Of a stretch of 64,000 bases of DNA, positions 1-7,864 are shown one piece after another. Under the pieces are notes generated by a model. The model was not told the origin of the DNA, did no database searches, and saw nothing but the letters and a program-made list of their open reading frames with translations. The first letter of the stretch is position 1; each line of letters opens with the position of its first letter. The DNA comes from Nocardia stercoris (GTDB taxonomy: Bacteria; Actinomycetota; Actinomycetes; Mycobacteriales; Mycobacteriaceae). The stretch spans positions 372,001-436,000 of the forward strand of contig NZ_RFFH01000003.1 of assembly GCF_003696265.1 (NCBI RefSeq). Reading direction: 5' to 3'. The position numbers and the translations under genes are program-made.

Positions 1-32
1 GTGCGGCGGCCCGGTCGGGTAGATTTTCCGGA

Positions 33-1238
33 ATGTGGTGGGCGCAGCCGCAGCTTCGGCCCTGGACCTGGTACCTGCTGGGCAATCTCGTCATCGGGGT
101 CGCCGCTGAGCTGTTCCTCGCTCCGGATCTCGCGCCCGAGTTGCCGGGGTTGGCCGTCTTCGTCGCAATCCCCTTGTGCTGCTTGCTGTTCGGCGAGCGG
201 GTGTTCCACGGCCACGACCGCACGGTGCACGATCCGGACCCGTACGCGGTGGTGTTCGCGCTGACCGTCACGGCCCTGCAGTTCCTGGCCACGGCCCTCG
301 CCCCGGGCGTCGCGTTCGCGCTGCCGCTGCTGTTCCCATTGCTGTTCATGTCGCTACCGCTGCGGTTCGCGCTGGTCGCGGCCGCGATCGCCGGAGCCGG
401 CCTGCCGGCGGCGGCGATCGCAGGAGCCGGCCTGCCGCTGGTCGCGAATTTCGCCGGCGCGGTGATGCCCGCCGGGTTCGTGATCGTGGTCAGCGTGATG
501 GGCGCGGTACTGGGTCCGCTGATCGGCGCCCTGATCATCGAACGCGTCCGGGTCACCGATCGGCAGGCCGAACTGCTCGCCGAGGTCACCGCGAGCCGCG
601 CCGAGGTCGCGCGCCTGGCCCACGAATCCGGTGGACTCGCCGAGCGAGCCCGGCTGGCCGGCGAGATCCACGACACCCTCGCCCAGGGCTTCACCAGCAT
701 CATCACCCTCGCCGAGGCCATCGACTCCGAGCTGGACGCGCACCCCGACCGCGCGCGCGAACACCTCGAGCTGCTGCGCGCGACAGCCCGGGAGAACCTC
801 GCCGAATCACGCGCCATGGTGGCGGAATTGACCCCGCCCGCACTGGCCGACCACTCGCTGGGCGCGGCGCTGCGGCGGCAGTGCGACCGGCTCGCCGCCG
901 AGACCGGGCTGACCGTCGACGTGCACAGCGACCCCGACCTGTCGGCGCTCCCGACCGCCACCGGCGTCGTGGTGCTGCGCTCGGTGCAGGAGGCGTTCGC
1001 CAACGTCCGCAAACACGCCCACGCCTCCCGGGTGGCGGTGCGCCTCGACACCGGTCCGGAACTTCTGCGGATCGTCGTGTGCGACAACGGCATCGGCTTC
1101 CCGGCGCGCGAACCCGGCGATCCGGTCGGCTACGGCCTGCACGGCATGCGCACCCGGGTCGAAGAAGTCGGCGGCACCGTCACCGTGGCGACCGCCGCCG
1201 ACACCGGCACCACCGTGACGATCGAGGTCCCCGCATGA
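33..1238 (+). CDS. Sensor histidine kinase, NarL/DesK (HisKA_3) type
   Basis: Membrane sensor kinase of 401 residues that autophosphorylates on His and hands the phosphate to the response regulator encoded next. The first ~170 residues are hydrophobic with several membrane segments. The dimerisation/phosphoacceptor helix contains EIHDTLAQG with the His at about residue 213. The ATPase domain shows an N-box (FANVRKHAH), the G1 box DNGIGFP and a GYGLHGM lid. The membrane part holds a tandem duplicated AAIAGAGLP decapeptide. The ATG at 33 is the first in frame, but no stop precedes it back to the window edge, so the true start could lie upstream. Its stop overlaps the next ATG (ATGA), which implies translational coupling. 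The signal sensed is unknown. Confidence 0.9.
   Translation: MWWAQPQLRPWTWYLLGNLVIGVAAELFLAPDLAPELPGLAVFVAIPLCCLLFGERVFHGHDRTVHDPDPYAVVFALTVTALQFLATALAPGVAFALPLLFPLLFMSLPLRFALVAAAIAGAGLPAAAIAGAGLPLVANFAGAVMPAGFVIVVSVMGAVLGPLIGALIIERVRVTDRQAELLAEVTASRAEVARLAHESGGLAERARLAGEIHDTLAQGFTSIITLAEAIDSELDAHPDRAREHLELLRATARENLAESRAMVAELTPPALADHSLGAALRRQCDRLAAETGLTVDVHSDPDLSALPTATGVVVLRSVQEAFANVRKHAHASRVAVRLDTGPELLRIVVCDNGIGFPAREPGDPVGYGLHGMRTRVEEVGGTVTVATAADTGTTVTIEVPA
381..440 (+). repeat. 30-bp tandem duplication inside the sensor kinase gene
   Basis: Two adjacent 30-bp units (381-410 and 411-440) differ at four positions and encode AAIAGAGLPA and AAIAGAGLPL. The copy adds ten residues in phase to a hydrophobic segment of the sensor part, so the reading frame is kept. 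Confidence 0.85.
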
Positions 1239-1864
1239 CGTCCGCTCCGCCGATCACCGTCCTGCTGGTCGACGACCACACCATCGTGCGAGAAGGCTTG
1301 CGCGGCATGCTGTCCGCGGAACCGGATCTCGCGGTCGTCGGCGAGGCGGGCTCGGCCGGCGAGGCCGAAGTTCTTGCCGCGCATCTGCGGCCGCGGGTGA
1401 TCCTGATGGACCTGCGTATGCCCGGCGGCGACGGCTTGCGGGCCACCGAGCGAATCCTGGCCGCGCACGCCGGAATTCACATCGTCATTCTCACCACCTA
1501 CGACACCGACTCCGACATCCTGCGCGCGGTCGAGGTCGGCGCCTCCGGCTACCTGCTCAAGGACGCGTCCCGTGCCCAGCTCGCCGACGCGGTCCGCGCG
1601 GCCGCCCGCGGCGAGACCGTACTGGCCACCACGGTCGCCAACCGGCTCGCGCATTCCCTGCGCCGGACGGTGCCGCGCCTGTCGGGCCGCGAACTCGAGA
1701 TCCTCGCCCACGTCGCCCAGGGCAAGACCAACGCCTCGATCGGGCGGGCCCTGCACATCAGCGAGGCCACCGTGAAGACCCACCTGCTGCGCGCGTTCGC
1801 CAAGCTGGAAGTCGGCGACCGCACGGCGGCGGTCACCACCGCCACCCGGTACGGGCTACTCTGA
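1235..1864 (+). CDS. Response regulator, NarL/FixJ family (receiver + LuxR HTH)
   Basis: DNA-binding response regulator of 209 residues, partner of the kinase it overlaps by four bases. The receiver domain (about 1-120) shows the acidic pair LLVDDH and the phosphoacceptor Asp59 in ILMDLRMPGG, with the conserved Lys in YLLKDAS. The C-terminal LuxR-type helix-turn-helix begins at LSGRELEILAHVAQGKTN and continues through ISEATVKTHL. Length and layout are normal for the family. Target genes cannot be read from the sequence. Confidence 0.95.
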   Translation: MTSAPPITVLLVDDHTIVREGLRGMLSAEPDLAVVGEAGSAGEAEVLAAHLRPRVILMDLRMPGGDGLRATERILAAHAGIHIVILTTYDTDSDILRAVEVGASGYLLKDASRAQLADAVRAAARGETVLATTVANRLAHSLRRTVPRLSGRELEILAHVAQGKTNASIGRALHISEATVKTHLLRAFAKLEVGDRTAAVTTATRYGLL

Positions 1865-1888
1865 GCCGCTACATCATCGGCGCGGCCG

Positions 1889-1933
1889 CCGACCGGTTAC
1901 CAGCCGCTGCAATTACGCGACACGCTGCTCCGA
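1889..1933 (+). pseudogene. 45-bp coding remnant matching the one at 4472-4516
   Basis: Just past the response regulator stop, one frame reads PTGYQPLQLRDTLLR. It matches PTGHRPLRVRDTLF and its stop at 4472-4516: 33 of 45 bases are identical and most differences are synonymous. The two stretches bracket the hydrolase-P450-TetR block, so they look like ends of homologous genes left after rearrangement. The parent gene is not recognised. Confidence 0.35.
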
Positions 1934-1937
1934 AGGC

Positions 1938-2514
1938 TCACCGGGGTGGTGCTGTCGTTACCGCGGTGTGGATCGTGTGAAGGGTGTTGCGGCGCAGGTC
2001 ACGGCTGATCGTGGTGGTGGGTGCGACGGTGTCGAAGCCGTGGAAGGCGCAGCCGGCTGTCGACCTCGGCGGTGGTCAAGGCCTGGTGGTAGCGGGCGTT
2101 CTGGGCGTGGAGCAGGTCCTGGTCGCCGACGGTGATCCACGCCGGCGGTAGCCCGGCGAGGTCGGGGGCGAGGCGGTAGTCCACGGACGCGACGAGCACT
2201 CCGGTGCGGGCGGCGATCTGGTGGCACCAGCGGTCGTCGTGCGCGGCGGTGCCGAAGACGAAGCCGCCGCCGTGGATCCACAGCAGTGCCGGGCCCGGCG
2301 CCCGGGAACCGGTGTCGCCGAACACCCGGACCCGCACACCGCCACCCAGATCGGTGACCAGGGCGGCGGGATGCGGGCGGGTGCGTGCGGCAAGGCGGCG
2401 CATCACCGGCAACGTGCGTGGGCTGACGGTTTCGCGGGGTAGGACCAGCGCGTACGGTCGCAGGTCACGGTGGTAGCGCCGGTACTGGCGGAACCGGGTC
2501 GGTGTGCCGGTCAT
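1938..2514 (-). pseudogene. Decayed alpha/beta-hydrolase (HSL/esterase fold-3) gene
   Basis: The ATG at 2514 overlaps the P450 stop (ATGA), so this was the second gene of a P450-hydrolase operon. The first ~100 codons read as a normal hormone-sensitive-lipase-type esterase with the oxyanion motif HGGGFVFG and the VDYRLAP motif. From YRLAPD the frame jumps straight to LAGLPPAWITVGDQDLL, so the ~100 residues that hold the nucleophile elbow (GDSAGG) are absent. Near codon 160 the frame shifts; the proper C-terminus (AFHGFDTVAP then ISRDLRRNTLHTIHTAV) continues in another frame to the TGA at 1938. Without nucleophile or intact end, no active esterase can be made. Confidence 0.75.
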
Positions 2515-3716
2515 GCGGGGGTGAGCGACAGGTTCAGGTGCGCCAGGCGGCGCACGATCAGGCTCGGAACGTAGGTAGGTTCCGGACCGCTCAGCGAGAC
2601 GGCGGTGGTGGTGGCGAGCAGTGCACGCACGGCCTGGGTGGTTTCTTTGCGAGCGAGATGGGCGCCGAGGCAGAAGTGGATGCCGCGCCCGAAGCTGTGG
2701 TGCTGTTTCGGCTGGCCGCGGTCGAGGTCGACGCGGTCGGGGTGGTCGAAGATGCTGGGGTCGCGGTTGGACGCACCCCACATCAGCATCAGCCGGGCAC
2801 CGGATTCGAGTTCGACTCCGGCCAGCTCAGTGGGCGCGGTAGTGACGCGGAAGTGGCCGCGGAACGGGCTCTCGATGCGCACCGCTTCCTCCACCAGCGC
2901 ACCGATCCGGTCGGGTTCGGCGCGCAGGGTTACTTGCAGTTGCCGATCCTCGGCCAGTAGCCGTACCGCGGTGCCGAGCAGGCTCGCGGTCGATTCCGCG
3001 CCCGCGGTGACCAGCTGCACCAGCAGCACCGCCCCCTGATCACGGGTCAGGGTTCCCGACGCGACCGCGGCCGCGACACTGCCCAGCACCCCCGTGTCCT
3101 GCCCCGGGCGGGCCTGGTCGAGGCGCTCGCCCAGATACCGGGCGAACTCGAGCACCGCGAGCGCGGCCTGCCCGGCGCGTTCGGGACTTGCGACCCCGGA
3201 AACCAGATCGATCGCCGCGTCCGACCAGTCGGCGAGGCGCTGATGGTCTTCGCGCGGCAGCCCGATCAGCTCGCCGATCACCTGCACCGGGACCCGATGG
3301 GCGACCGCGGTCATCCAGTCACCGCCGCCGGCGGCGACCAGCCCGGCCACCGCCGGGGCGACCGCGGCGTCGATCAGCTCGGTCGTCTCGGCTATCGCAC
3401 GCGGGCTGAACCGCGACATCACCAGCGCCCGCTGCGCGGTGTGTGCGGGCGGATCCGCGGTCGCCAGCACATCGACTCCGGCGCCGGCCTCGGCCACCGA
3501 CACCGTCGCCGAACCCGATGCCGCCGACAGCACCGCGACCAGATTGCTCGAATAGGTTTGCGGATCCGCCAGCACAGTGCGGATCGCCTCGAACCCGAGC
3601 ACCACATACAGCTGCTGGTCAGGAAGATAATGCACGTCCCCGATAGGACGCAGTTGCTCGAGCAGCGGATACGGGTCCTGCAGTGCCTCAGCGCCGAACA
3701 GGTCAGGAACAGTCAT
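2511..3716 (-). CDS. Cytochrome P450
   Basis: Soluble bacterial-type P450 monooxygenase of 401 residues. Visible motifs are the I-helix oxygen-activation motif AGAEST, the K-helix ExxR in EEAVRIESP, and the heme-binding loop HHSFGRGIHFCLGAHLAR, with the Cys ligand near residue 349. The ATG at 3716 (MTVPDLFG) was chosen over upstream in-frame codons because those would run through the operator and into the divergent TetR gene. The gene is divergent from tetR (3787) across a 70-bp palindromic region and was followed by an esterase that is now broken. Substrate unknown; a ferredoxin and reductase must come from elsewhere. Confidence 0.95.
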   Translation of the reverse strand: MTVPDLFGAEALQDPYPLLEQLRPIGDVHYLPDQQLYVVLGFEAIRTVLADPQTYSSNLVAVLSAASGSATVSVAEAGAGVDVLATADPPAHTAQRALVMSRFSPRAIAETTELIDAAVAPAVAGLVAAGGGDWMTAVAHRVPVQVIGELIGLPREDHQRLADWSDAAIDLVSGVASPERAGQAALAVLEFARYLGERLDQARPGQDTGVLGSVAAAVASGTLTRDQGAVLLVQLVTAGAESTASLLGTAVRLLAEDRQLQVTLRAEPDRIGALVEEAVRIESPFRGHFRVTTAPTELAGVELESGARLMLMWGASNRDPSIFDHPDRVDLDRGQPKQHHSFGRGIHFCLGAHLARKETTQAVRALLATTTAVSLSGPEPTYVPSLIVRRLAHLNLSLTPA

Positions 3717-3731
3717 CACAACCAGCCTTTC

Positions 3732-3762
3732 ACACGTTATATAACACGTTATACAACGTGTT
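3732..3762. promoter_or_regulatory. Palindromic TetR operator between P450 and tetR
   Basis: AT-rich island in the divergent intergenic region. Arms AACACGTT (3743-3750) and AACGTGTT (3755-3762) form a perfect 8-bp inverted repeat around ATAC. ACACGTTATA occurs twice in direct orientation 12 bp apart (3732 and 3744), and GTTATATAAC (3736-3745 area) is itself palindromic. This is the expected binding site of the adjacent TetR and overlaps the likely -10 regions for both genes. Confidence 0.6.
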
Positions 3763-3786
3763 CTCGTTCTGCGGTACCCTCGAACC

Positions 3787-4422
3787 GTGGTCGACGACAC
3801 TGCTGCCCTGCTGCGCGAGTCCCGCGATTCGTTGCGCGTGATCCGCGAATTCGGGCCCACCGAACGCGCACGCCGCGCCGAGATCGCCGCGGTCGCCCGC
3901 ACGATGGCGTCCCGGCACGGCTACAAGGGCGTCACGATCCGCGAGGTCGCCGCCCAGGCCGGCACCACCCCGGTCACGGTGTACCGCTACTTCGGTTCCA
4001 AGGACGGCCTGATCCAGCACCTCATGGCCGACTGGGCCCTCGACACCCTCGAACGCCTGACCCGCCTACCGGCCGACCCCGGCGCCGAGCCCGCCGACCG
4101 GATCGCCGCCGCGTTCTCCCAGGTCATCGACTGGGCCGCCGAGGACCACAATCTGCTGCAGGCCGGAATGAACTCCGTGCATTCCGGCGACGGCTCGGGC
4201 ATCAGGGTCTGGCGGCCGGTGTTCACCGAACTCGTCCGCGCCGCCCTCGCCGACCCCGGCTGGACCGACGACCACGACCGAGCCCTGGTCCTCGGCCACG
4301 TCCTCACCACCTGCCTACTCGACCTGACCACCAATCCCGCCGACATCACCGACATCCGCCACACCATCACCCGCGCGGCGCACCTGCTCTTCACCACATC
4401 CACCCCGAACCGCCACCCGTAG
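3787..4422 (+). CDS. TetR/AcrR family repressor
   Basis: Regulator of 211 residues starting at GTG 3787. The N-terminal helix-turn-helix reads TIREVAAQAGTTPVTVYRYF (about residues 46-65), preceded by RRAEIAAVARTMASRHGYKG, a normal TetR opening. The C-terminal ligand domain is unspecific. It lies divergent to the P450 with a palindrome between, so it very probably represses the P450 operon and itself. The inducer is not predictable. Confidence 0.92.
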   Translation: MVDDTAALLRESRDSLRVIREFGPTERARRAEIAAVARTMASRHGYKGVTIREVAAQAGTTPVTVYRYFGSKDGLIQHLMADWALDTLERLTRLPADPGAEPADRIAAAFSQVIDWAAEDHNLLQAGMNSVHSGDGSGIRVWRPVFTELVRAALADPGWTDDHDRALVLGHVLTTCLLDLTTNPADITDIRHTITRAAHLLFTTSTPNRHP

Positions 4423-4423
4423 C

Positions 4424-4516
4424 TTCGGCGCGACCGAGGTCGACCTCGACGCCGAACTCGCCCAGCTCGGGCCGACCGGCCACCGGCCGCTACGGGTGCG
4501 TGACACGTTGTTCTGA
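4424..4516 (+). pseudogene. Short C-terminal gene remnant (31 codons)
   Basis: Directly after the tetR stop, an open frame without a start reads FGATEVDLDAELAQL followed by GPTGHRPLRVRDTLF and a TGA. Its last 45 bases are homologous to 1889-1933. It looks like the truncated end of a lost gene and is not expected to be translated. The parent family is not recognised. Confidence 0.35.
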
Positions 4517-4583
4517 GCCTGCTCATCGCAGCCGGGCACCGGCGGGCTTGTCCGCAGTAGCTGGTGAGTGCAGTCGAGACGCC

Positions 4584-5201
4584 TCAGTTCTCGAGGTAGG
4601 CGACCATACTTCCGATGAGCGCTTCGATAGCGTCGTCGAGGTTGCCGTATGTGCCGAGAGTCCGCTCGGAGGTGATACCACGCATGGCGGCCGGGATCAG
4701 CGCCGCGACCCGGCGCACCTTGACCGGATCGAGTTCCAGATCGGCGAAGGCCCGCTGGCACGCGTCGTCCCAGTGCGGTTTCCAGGACGCCAGCTCGGCG
4801 GCGGTGAGCGGGTAGTCGCGTTCGAGTTCGGCGTGGTCGCGGGGCAGCGCCGCGCGCAGCGTCTCGATGGCCAATGACTCGGGGCGGCGCAATCCGATGG
4901 CCATCGCGTGGATGAGCGCGGCGACGCGTTCGCGCAGGGTGCCGCCCGGTTTGGCGGCCGCGGGCAGGTCCCCGCGCTTGTCGGCGGTGTAGCGCAGGAC
5001 CGCGGCCCACAGGCCGTCGATGTCGCCGAACTGATATTTGACGACTCCCCAGGTCGCGCCGATGTCGCGGGCGATCCGGTTGCCGGACACCGCGGCGGGG
5101 TCCCCGGTCGACAGCGAGGCGATCGCCGCCTCGAGCATGGCTTCCCGCGATTGGATCCCGCGCTTGTTCGCCCGCCTCGTGCCCGCCGTTGCCTCTGTCA
5201 C
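4584..5201 (-). CDS. TetR/AcrR family regulator
   Basis: Regulator of 205 residues. The HTH is less canonical than usual: DPAAVSGNRIARDIGATWGV then VKYQFGDIDGL. The N-terminus is rich in Arg/Lys (GTRRANKRGIQSREAML). It is divergent from the Rieske oxygenase at 5354, and a 9-bp-arm inverted repeat sits over the oxygenase promoter between them, so it is the likely repressor of the oxygenase/dehydrogenase operon. A lipid or steroid-like effector would fit the neighbours, but this is inference. Confidence 0.9.
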   Translation of the reverse strand: MTEATAGTRRANKRGIQSREAMLEAAIASLSTGDPAAVSGNRIARDIGATWGVVKYQFGDIDGLWAAVLRYTADKRGDLPAAAKPGGTLRERVAALIHAMAIGLRRPESLAIETLRAALPRDHAELERDYPLTAAELASWKPHWDDACQRAFADLELDPVKVRRVAALIPAAMRGITSERTLGTYGNLDDAIEALIGSMVAYLEN

Positions 5202-5247
5202 GAGGGCCGATGCTACCTCGATCGACCTGGGGAATCCAGTTTCAACT

Positions 5248-5283
5248 AACCCTCTTGCATTCTTTCAAAGAGGGTTCTATTCT
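5248..5283 (+). promoter_or_regulatory. Promoter and overlapping TetR operator for the Rieske operon
   Basis: TTGCAT (5255-5260), a 17-bp spacer and TATTCT (5278-5283) make a good sigma-70-type promoter pointing at the Rieske gene. An inverted repeat with 9-bp arms AACCCTCTT (5248-5256) and AAGAGGGTT (5268-5276) covers the -35 and spacer, an ideal place for repression by the divergent TetR. Confidence 0.6.
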
Positions 5284-5353
5284 CGTGGTCGCCGGGCGTG
5301 GAACCGACGGTCCGCGCCGACCCGGACAGCCCGCGAAGACGTGGAGGATCGAG

Positions 5354-6403
5354 ATGGCCAAACCACCACTGTCGATGGAGCCGACGGGCTGGTTCCAAGT
5401 CGCCTGGCGCACCGAGATCGAGGTCGGTGCGGTGCACAGGATGAAGTACTTCGGGCGTGAGATGGTGGCGTGGCGATCGGCCGCCGGCGACCTCGCGGTC
5501 TTCGACGCCTACTGCGAGCACCTCGGCGCGCACCTCGGCTATGGCGGGCAGGTTCAGGGCGAGAACCTGGTGTGCCCGTTCCACGGCTGGGAATGGAACC
5601 GCGAGGGCCGCAATGTGTGCATCCCCTACGAGTCCCACCCGAACAAGGGCCGCCGCATCCGCAGCTACCCCGTCGTCGAACGTAACGAGGCGGTGTGGAT
5701 CTGGTACGACACCGCCGGCCGCGCACCGTATTTCGAGGTGCCGGACGTGTTCGAAGCGTTCGGTGACGGCAAGACCGCCGCGGACTACTACCCGCCGGTG
5801 CCTGCCGCGACATTGTTCCGGCCTGGCCTGGAACTGCATCCGCAATATGTGATGGAGAACGGCGTCGACTTCGCGCACTTCAAGGTGGTGCACAAGACGC
5901 CGTTCGTGCCGGAGTTCACCCGTCACGATTTCTCCGGCCCGGTGTCCTACGTCGATTTCACCATCGCCTTCGACGAGGACATCGCCGAGGACCAGGTCAA
6001 CAGTGGTGTGGAATCGATCAACGCCGGCTTGGGCTGTTCGATCACCAAGAGCTGGGGCATGATCGACCACCGCACCATGCCCGCGGTGACACCGGTCGAC
6101 GAATACACCTCCGATGTGCGTTTCACCGTCTGGATCGGCCGCAAGCCCGGCGACGAACGCCCCGAGATCGGCCGCTACGGCACGACCATGGCCGGATTCG
6201 TCATCGAGCAGTTCGAAGCCGACGTCCACATCTGGGCGCATCAGCGCTACTCCGACCCGCCCGCCCTGTCGCAGAAGGAATTCAAGGGCTTCAAGGCGCT
6301 GCGCGAATGGGCCGTGCAGTTCTACCCCGACGGCGGACCCGCTGGCACCGATCCACGTCACCCCGATAGCGGCGCCGTGCGCCCGGCGGCCACCACCGCC
6401 TGA
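5354..6403 (+). CDS. Rieske non-heme iron oxygenase, KshA-like
   Basis: Oxygenase component of 349 residues. The Rieske cluster ligands are Cys54, His56, Cys74 and His77 (YCEHLGAHLG ... VCPFHGWEWN). The mononuclear iron site reads NGVDFAHFKVVH, with Asn169, Asp172, His175 and His180, the spacing seen in 3-ketosteroid 9-alpha-hydroxylase oxygenases. The ATG at 5354 has GGAGG just upstream; earlier in-frame codons would cover the promoter. No reductase (KshB) gene is nearby. Together with the DapB-fold dehydrogenase downstream it suggests oxidation of a sterol-like or cyclic substrate. KshA identity is not certain; the family is. Confidence 0.88.
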   Translation: MAKPPLSMEPTGWFQVAWRTEIEVGAVHRMKYFGREMVAWRSAAGDLAVFDAYCEHLGAHLGYGGQVQGENLVCPFHGWEWNREGRNVCIPYESHPNKGRRIRSYPVVERNEAVWIWYDTAGRAPYFEVPDVFEAFGDGKTAADYYPPVPAATLFRPGLELHPQYVMENGVDFAHFKVVHKTPFVPEFTRHDFSGPVSYVDFTIAFDEDIAEDQVNSGVESINAGLGCSITKSWGMIDHRTMPAVTPVDEYTSDVRFTVWIGRKPGDERPEIGRYGTTMAGFVIEQFEADVHIWAHQRYSDPPALSQKEFKGFKALREWAVQFYPDGGPAGTDPRHPDSGAVRPAATTA

Positions 6404-6457
6404 ACCTCCCCGACCCAGTACCGACGCGAAAACGTAACAGCCAGAAAGGCACTGATC

Positions 6458-6541
6458 ATGAGCGAGCGCAGCGAGCGACCAATAGACACAGCCACCCTGG
6501 TGGTCATGCCGGAGCCGAGCGTCAGCGAGGTGGAGGCATGA
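6458..6541 (+). CDS. 27-residue leader ORF coupled to the dehydrogenase
   Basis: Small ORF beginning MSERSERPID and ending PSVSEVEA. It has a purine-rich site (AGAAAGG) 8 bases before its ATG, and its stop overlaps the start of the dehydrogenase (ATGA). The DNA holds two related segments built on GAGCG-AGCG words, one at each end. It could be a translated leader that couples translation, or an intergenic repeat-like spacer that happens to be open. No function recognised. Confidence 0.4.
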   Translation: MSERSERPIDTATLVVMPEPSVSEVEA

Positions 6542-7623
6542 GCAACTCCGACAAGATCCGGGTATTCCAGGTCGCCACCGGCAACCTCGGCACCGAGATG
6601 ATCGGCCGCATCCGCAACCACCGAGACCTCGAACTGGTCGGGCTGCACTGCTATTCGCCGGACAAGATCGGACGCGACGCGGGAGAGATCGTCGGTCTGG
6701 ACCCGATCGGTGTGATCGCCACCGGCACGGTCGAAGAGATCATCGCCGCCCGCCCCGACGTGCTCACCTTCCACGGCGTGTTCCCCGATGAGGACCTCTA
6801 CGAAAAAGTGCTCGAGGCCGGCATCGACGTGGTGACCACCGCGGACTGGATCACCGGCTTCCACCGCGACCGCAACCACTCGCATCCCTCGGGCCGCAAG
6901 GTCAGCGAGGTCATCCAAGCGGCCTGCGAGCGTGGCGGTTCCACGTTCTACGGCACCGGCATGAATCCGGGCCTGTGCCAGATCCTGGGCATCGTGCACA
7001 CCGCCGACGTCGCCGATATCGAGAACGTCACCGTCACCGAATCCGTGGATGTGTCCTGCCATCACTCCGTGGACACTTGGAAGGCCGTCGGCTACGGCCG
7101 CCCGATCGACGATCCGACCATCCCCGATTCGCTCTACAAATACACCGCCGTCTTCGCCGATTCGGTCTACCTCATGGCCGACGCCTTCGGCCTGGAACTC
7201 GACGAGGTGAAATTCAGCTACGAGCTCGGCGCCTGCACCAAGGACGTCGACCTCGGCTGGTACTTCATGCCCAAGGGTTCACTCGGCGCGAACTACATCA
7301 AATACCAAGGCATGGTCGACGGCGTCGCACGAGTGGAGACCCACCTCGAATGGCAGATGACCCCGCACACCGACCCCGCATGGAATATCAAGGGCTGCTA
7401 TATCACCCAGGTCACCGGCGACCCCAACATCTACAGCAAGCACATGATCTTCCCGCGTAAGGGTTTCGACCTGTCGAACCCGGAGAACTTCGCCTCCATC
7501 GGCATGACCGTCACCGGCCTGCCCGCCCTCAACGCCATCAAATCCGTCGTCGCCGCCCGCCCCGGCATCATCACCAGCGCCGACCTTCCCCTCCGCGGCT
7601 TCGCCGGCCGCTTCAACATCTGA
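6538..7623 (+). CDS. NAD(P)-dependent dehydrogenase, DapB/diaminopentanoate dehydrogenase-like
   Basis: Soluble 361-residue oxidoreductase with an N-terminal Rossmann fold (RVFQVATGNLGTEMIGRI) and a C-terminal domain resembling the 2,4-diaminopentanoate dehydrogenase/dihydrodipicolinate reductase superfamily, a common mycobacterial and nocardial family. It contains the GTGMNPGLCQ loop seen in these proteins. It follows the Rieske gene in the same direction and overlaps the 27-codon ORF, so it is probably co-transcribed and acts on a product of the same pathway. The exact substrate is not known for the family in these bacteria. Confidence 0.8.
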   Translation: MSNSDKIRVFQVATGNLGTEMIGRIRNHRDLELVGLHCYSPDKIGRDAGEIVGLDPIGVIATGTVEEIIAARPDVLTFHGVFPDEDLYEKVLEAGIDVVTTADWITGFHRDRNHSHPSGRKVSEVIQAACERGGSTFYGTGMNPGLCQILGIVHTADVADIENVTVTESVDVSCHHSVDTWKAVGYGRPIDDPTIPDSLYKYTAVFADSVYLMADAFGLELDEVKFSYELGACTKDVDLGWYFMPKGSLGANYIKYQGMVDGVARVETHLEWQMTPHTDPAWNIKGCYITQVTGDPNIYSKHMIFPRKGFDLSNPENFASIGMTVTGLPALNAIKSVVAARPGIITSADLPLRGFAGRFNI

Positions 7624-7864
7624 ACGGCGACCCCGGCGGGCGGGCACGATCGAGCGCCCGTCGAGAGCCCTTGCGGCGGAACGGAACCCGAGGTGACCCG
7701 GCTCCGCCGCGGCACAGCGCGGCCGGACATCGTGCCGACGAGCACCGAGGCCCGATACCGCGGTCTGCCCGGTACGCCCGTCCCTGTTTCCATCCGGTGA
7801 AATTCCGGCACAACGGGTTTCGAGCGAACCTGGGAAACGCCTGCGAGACGGTACCCTGTCGCGA

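Noticed and set aside
1130..1783. 217-codon minus frame opposite the response regulator
   Set aside because: No domain; the plus strand gives an intact receiver and LuxR domain.
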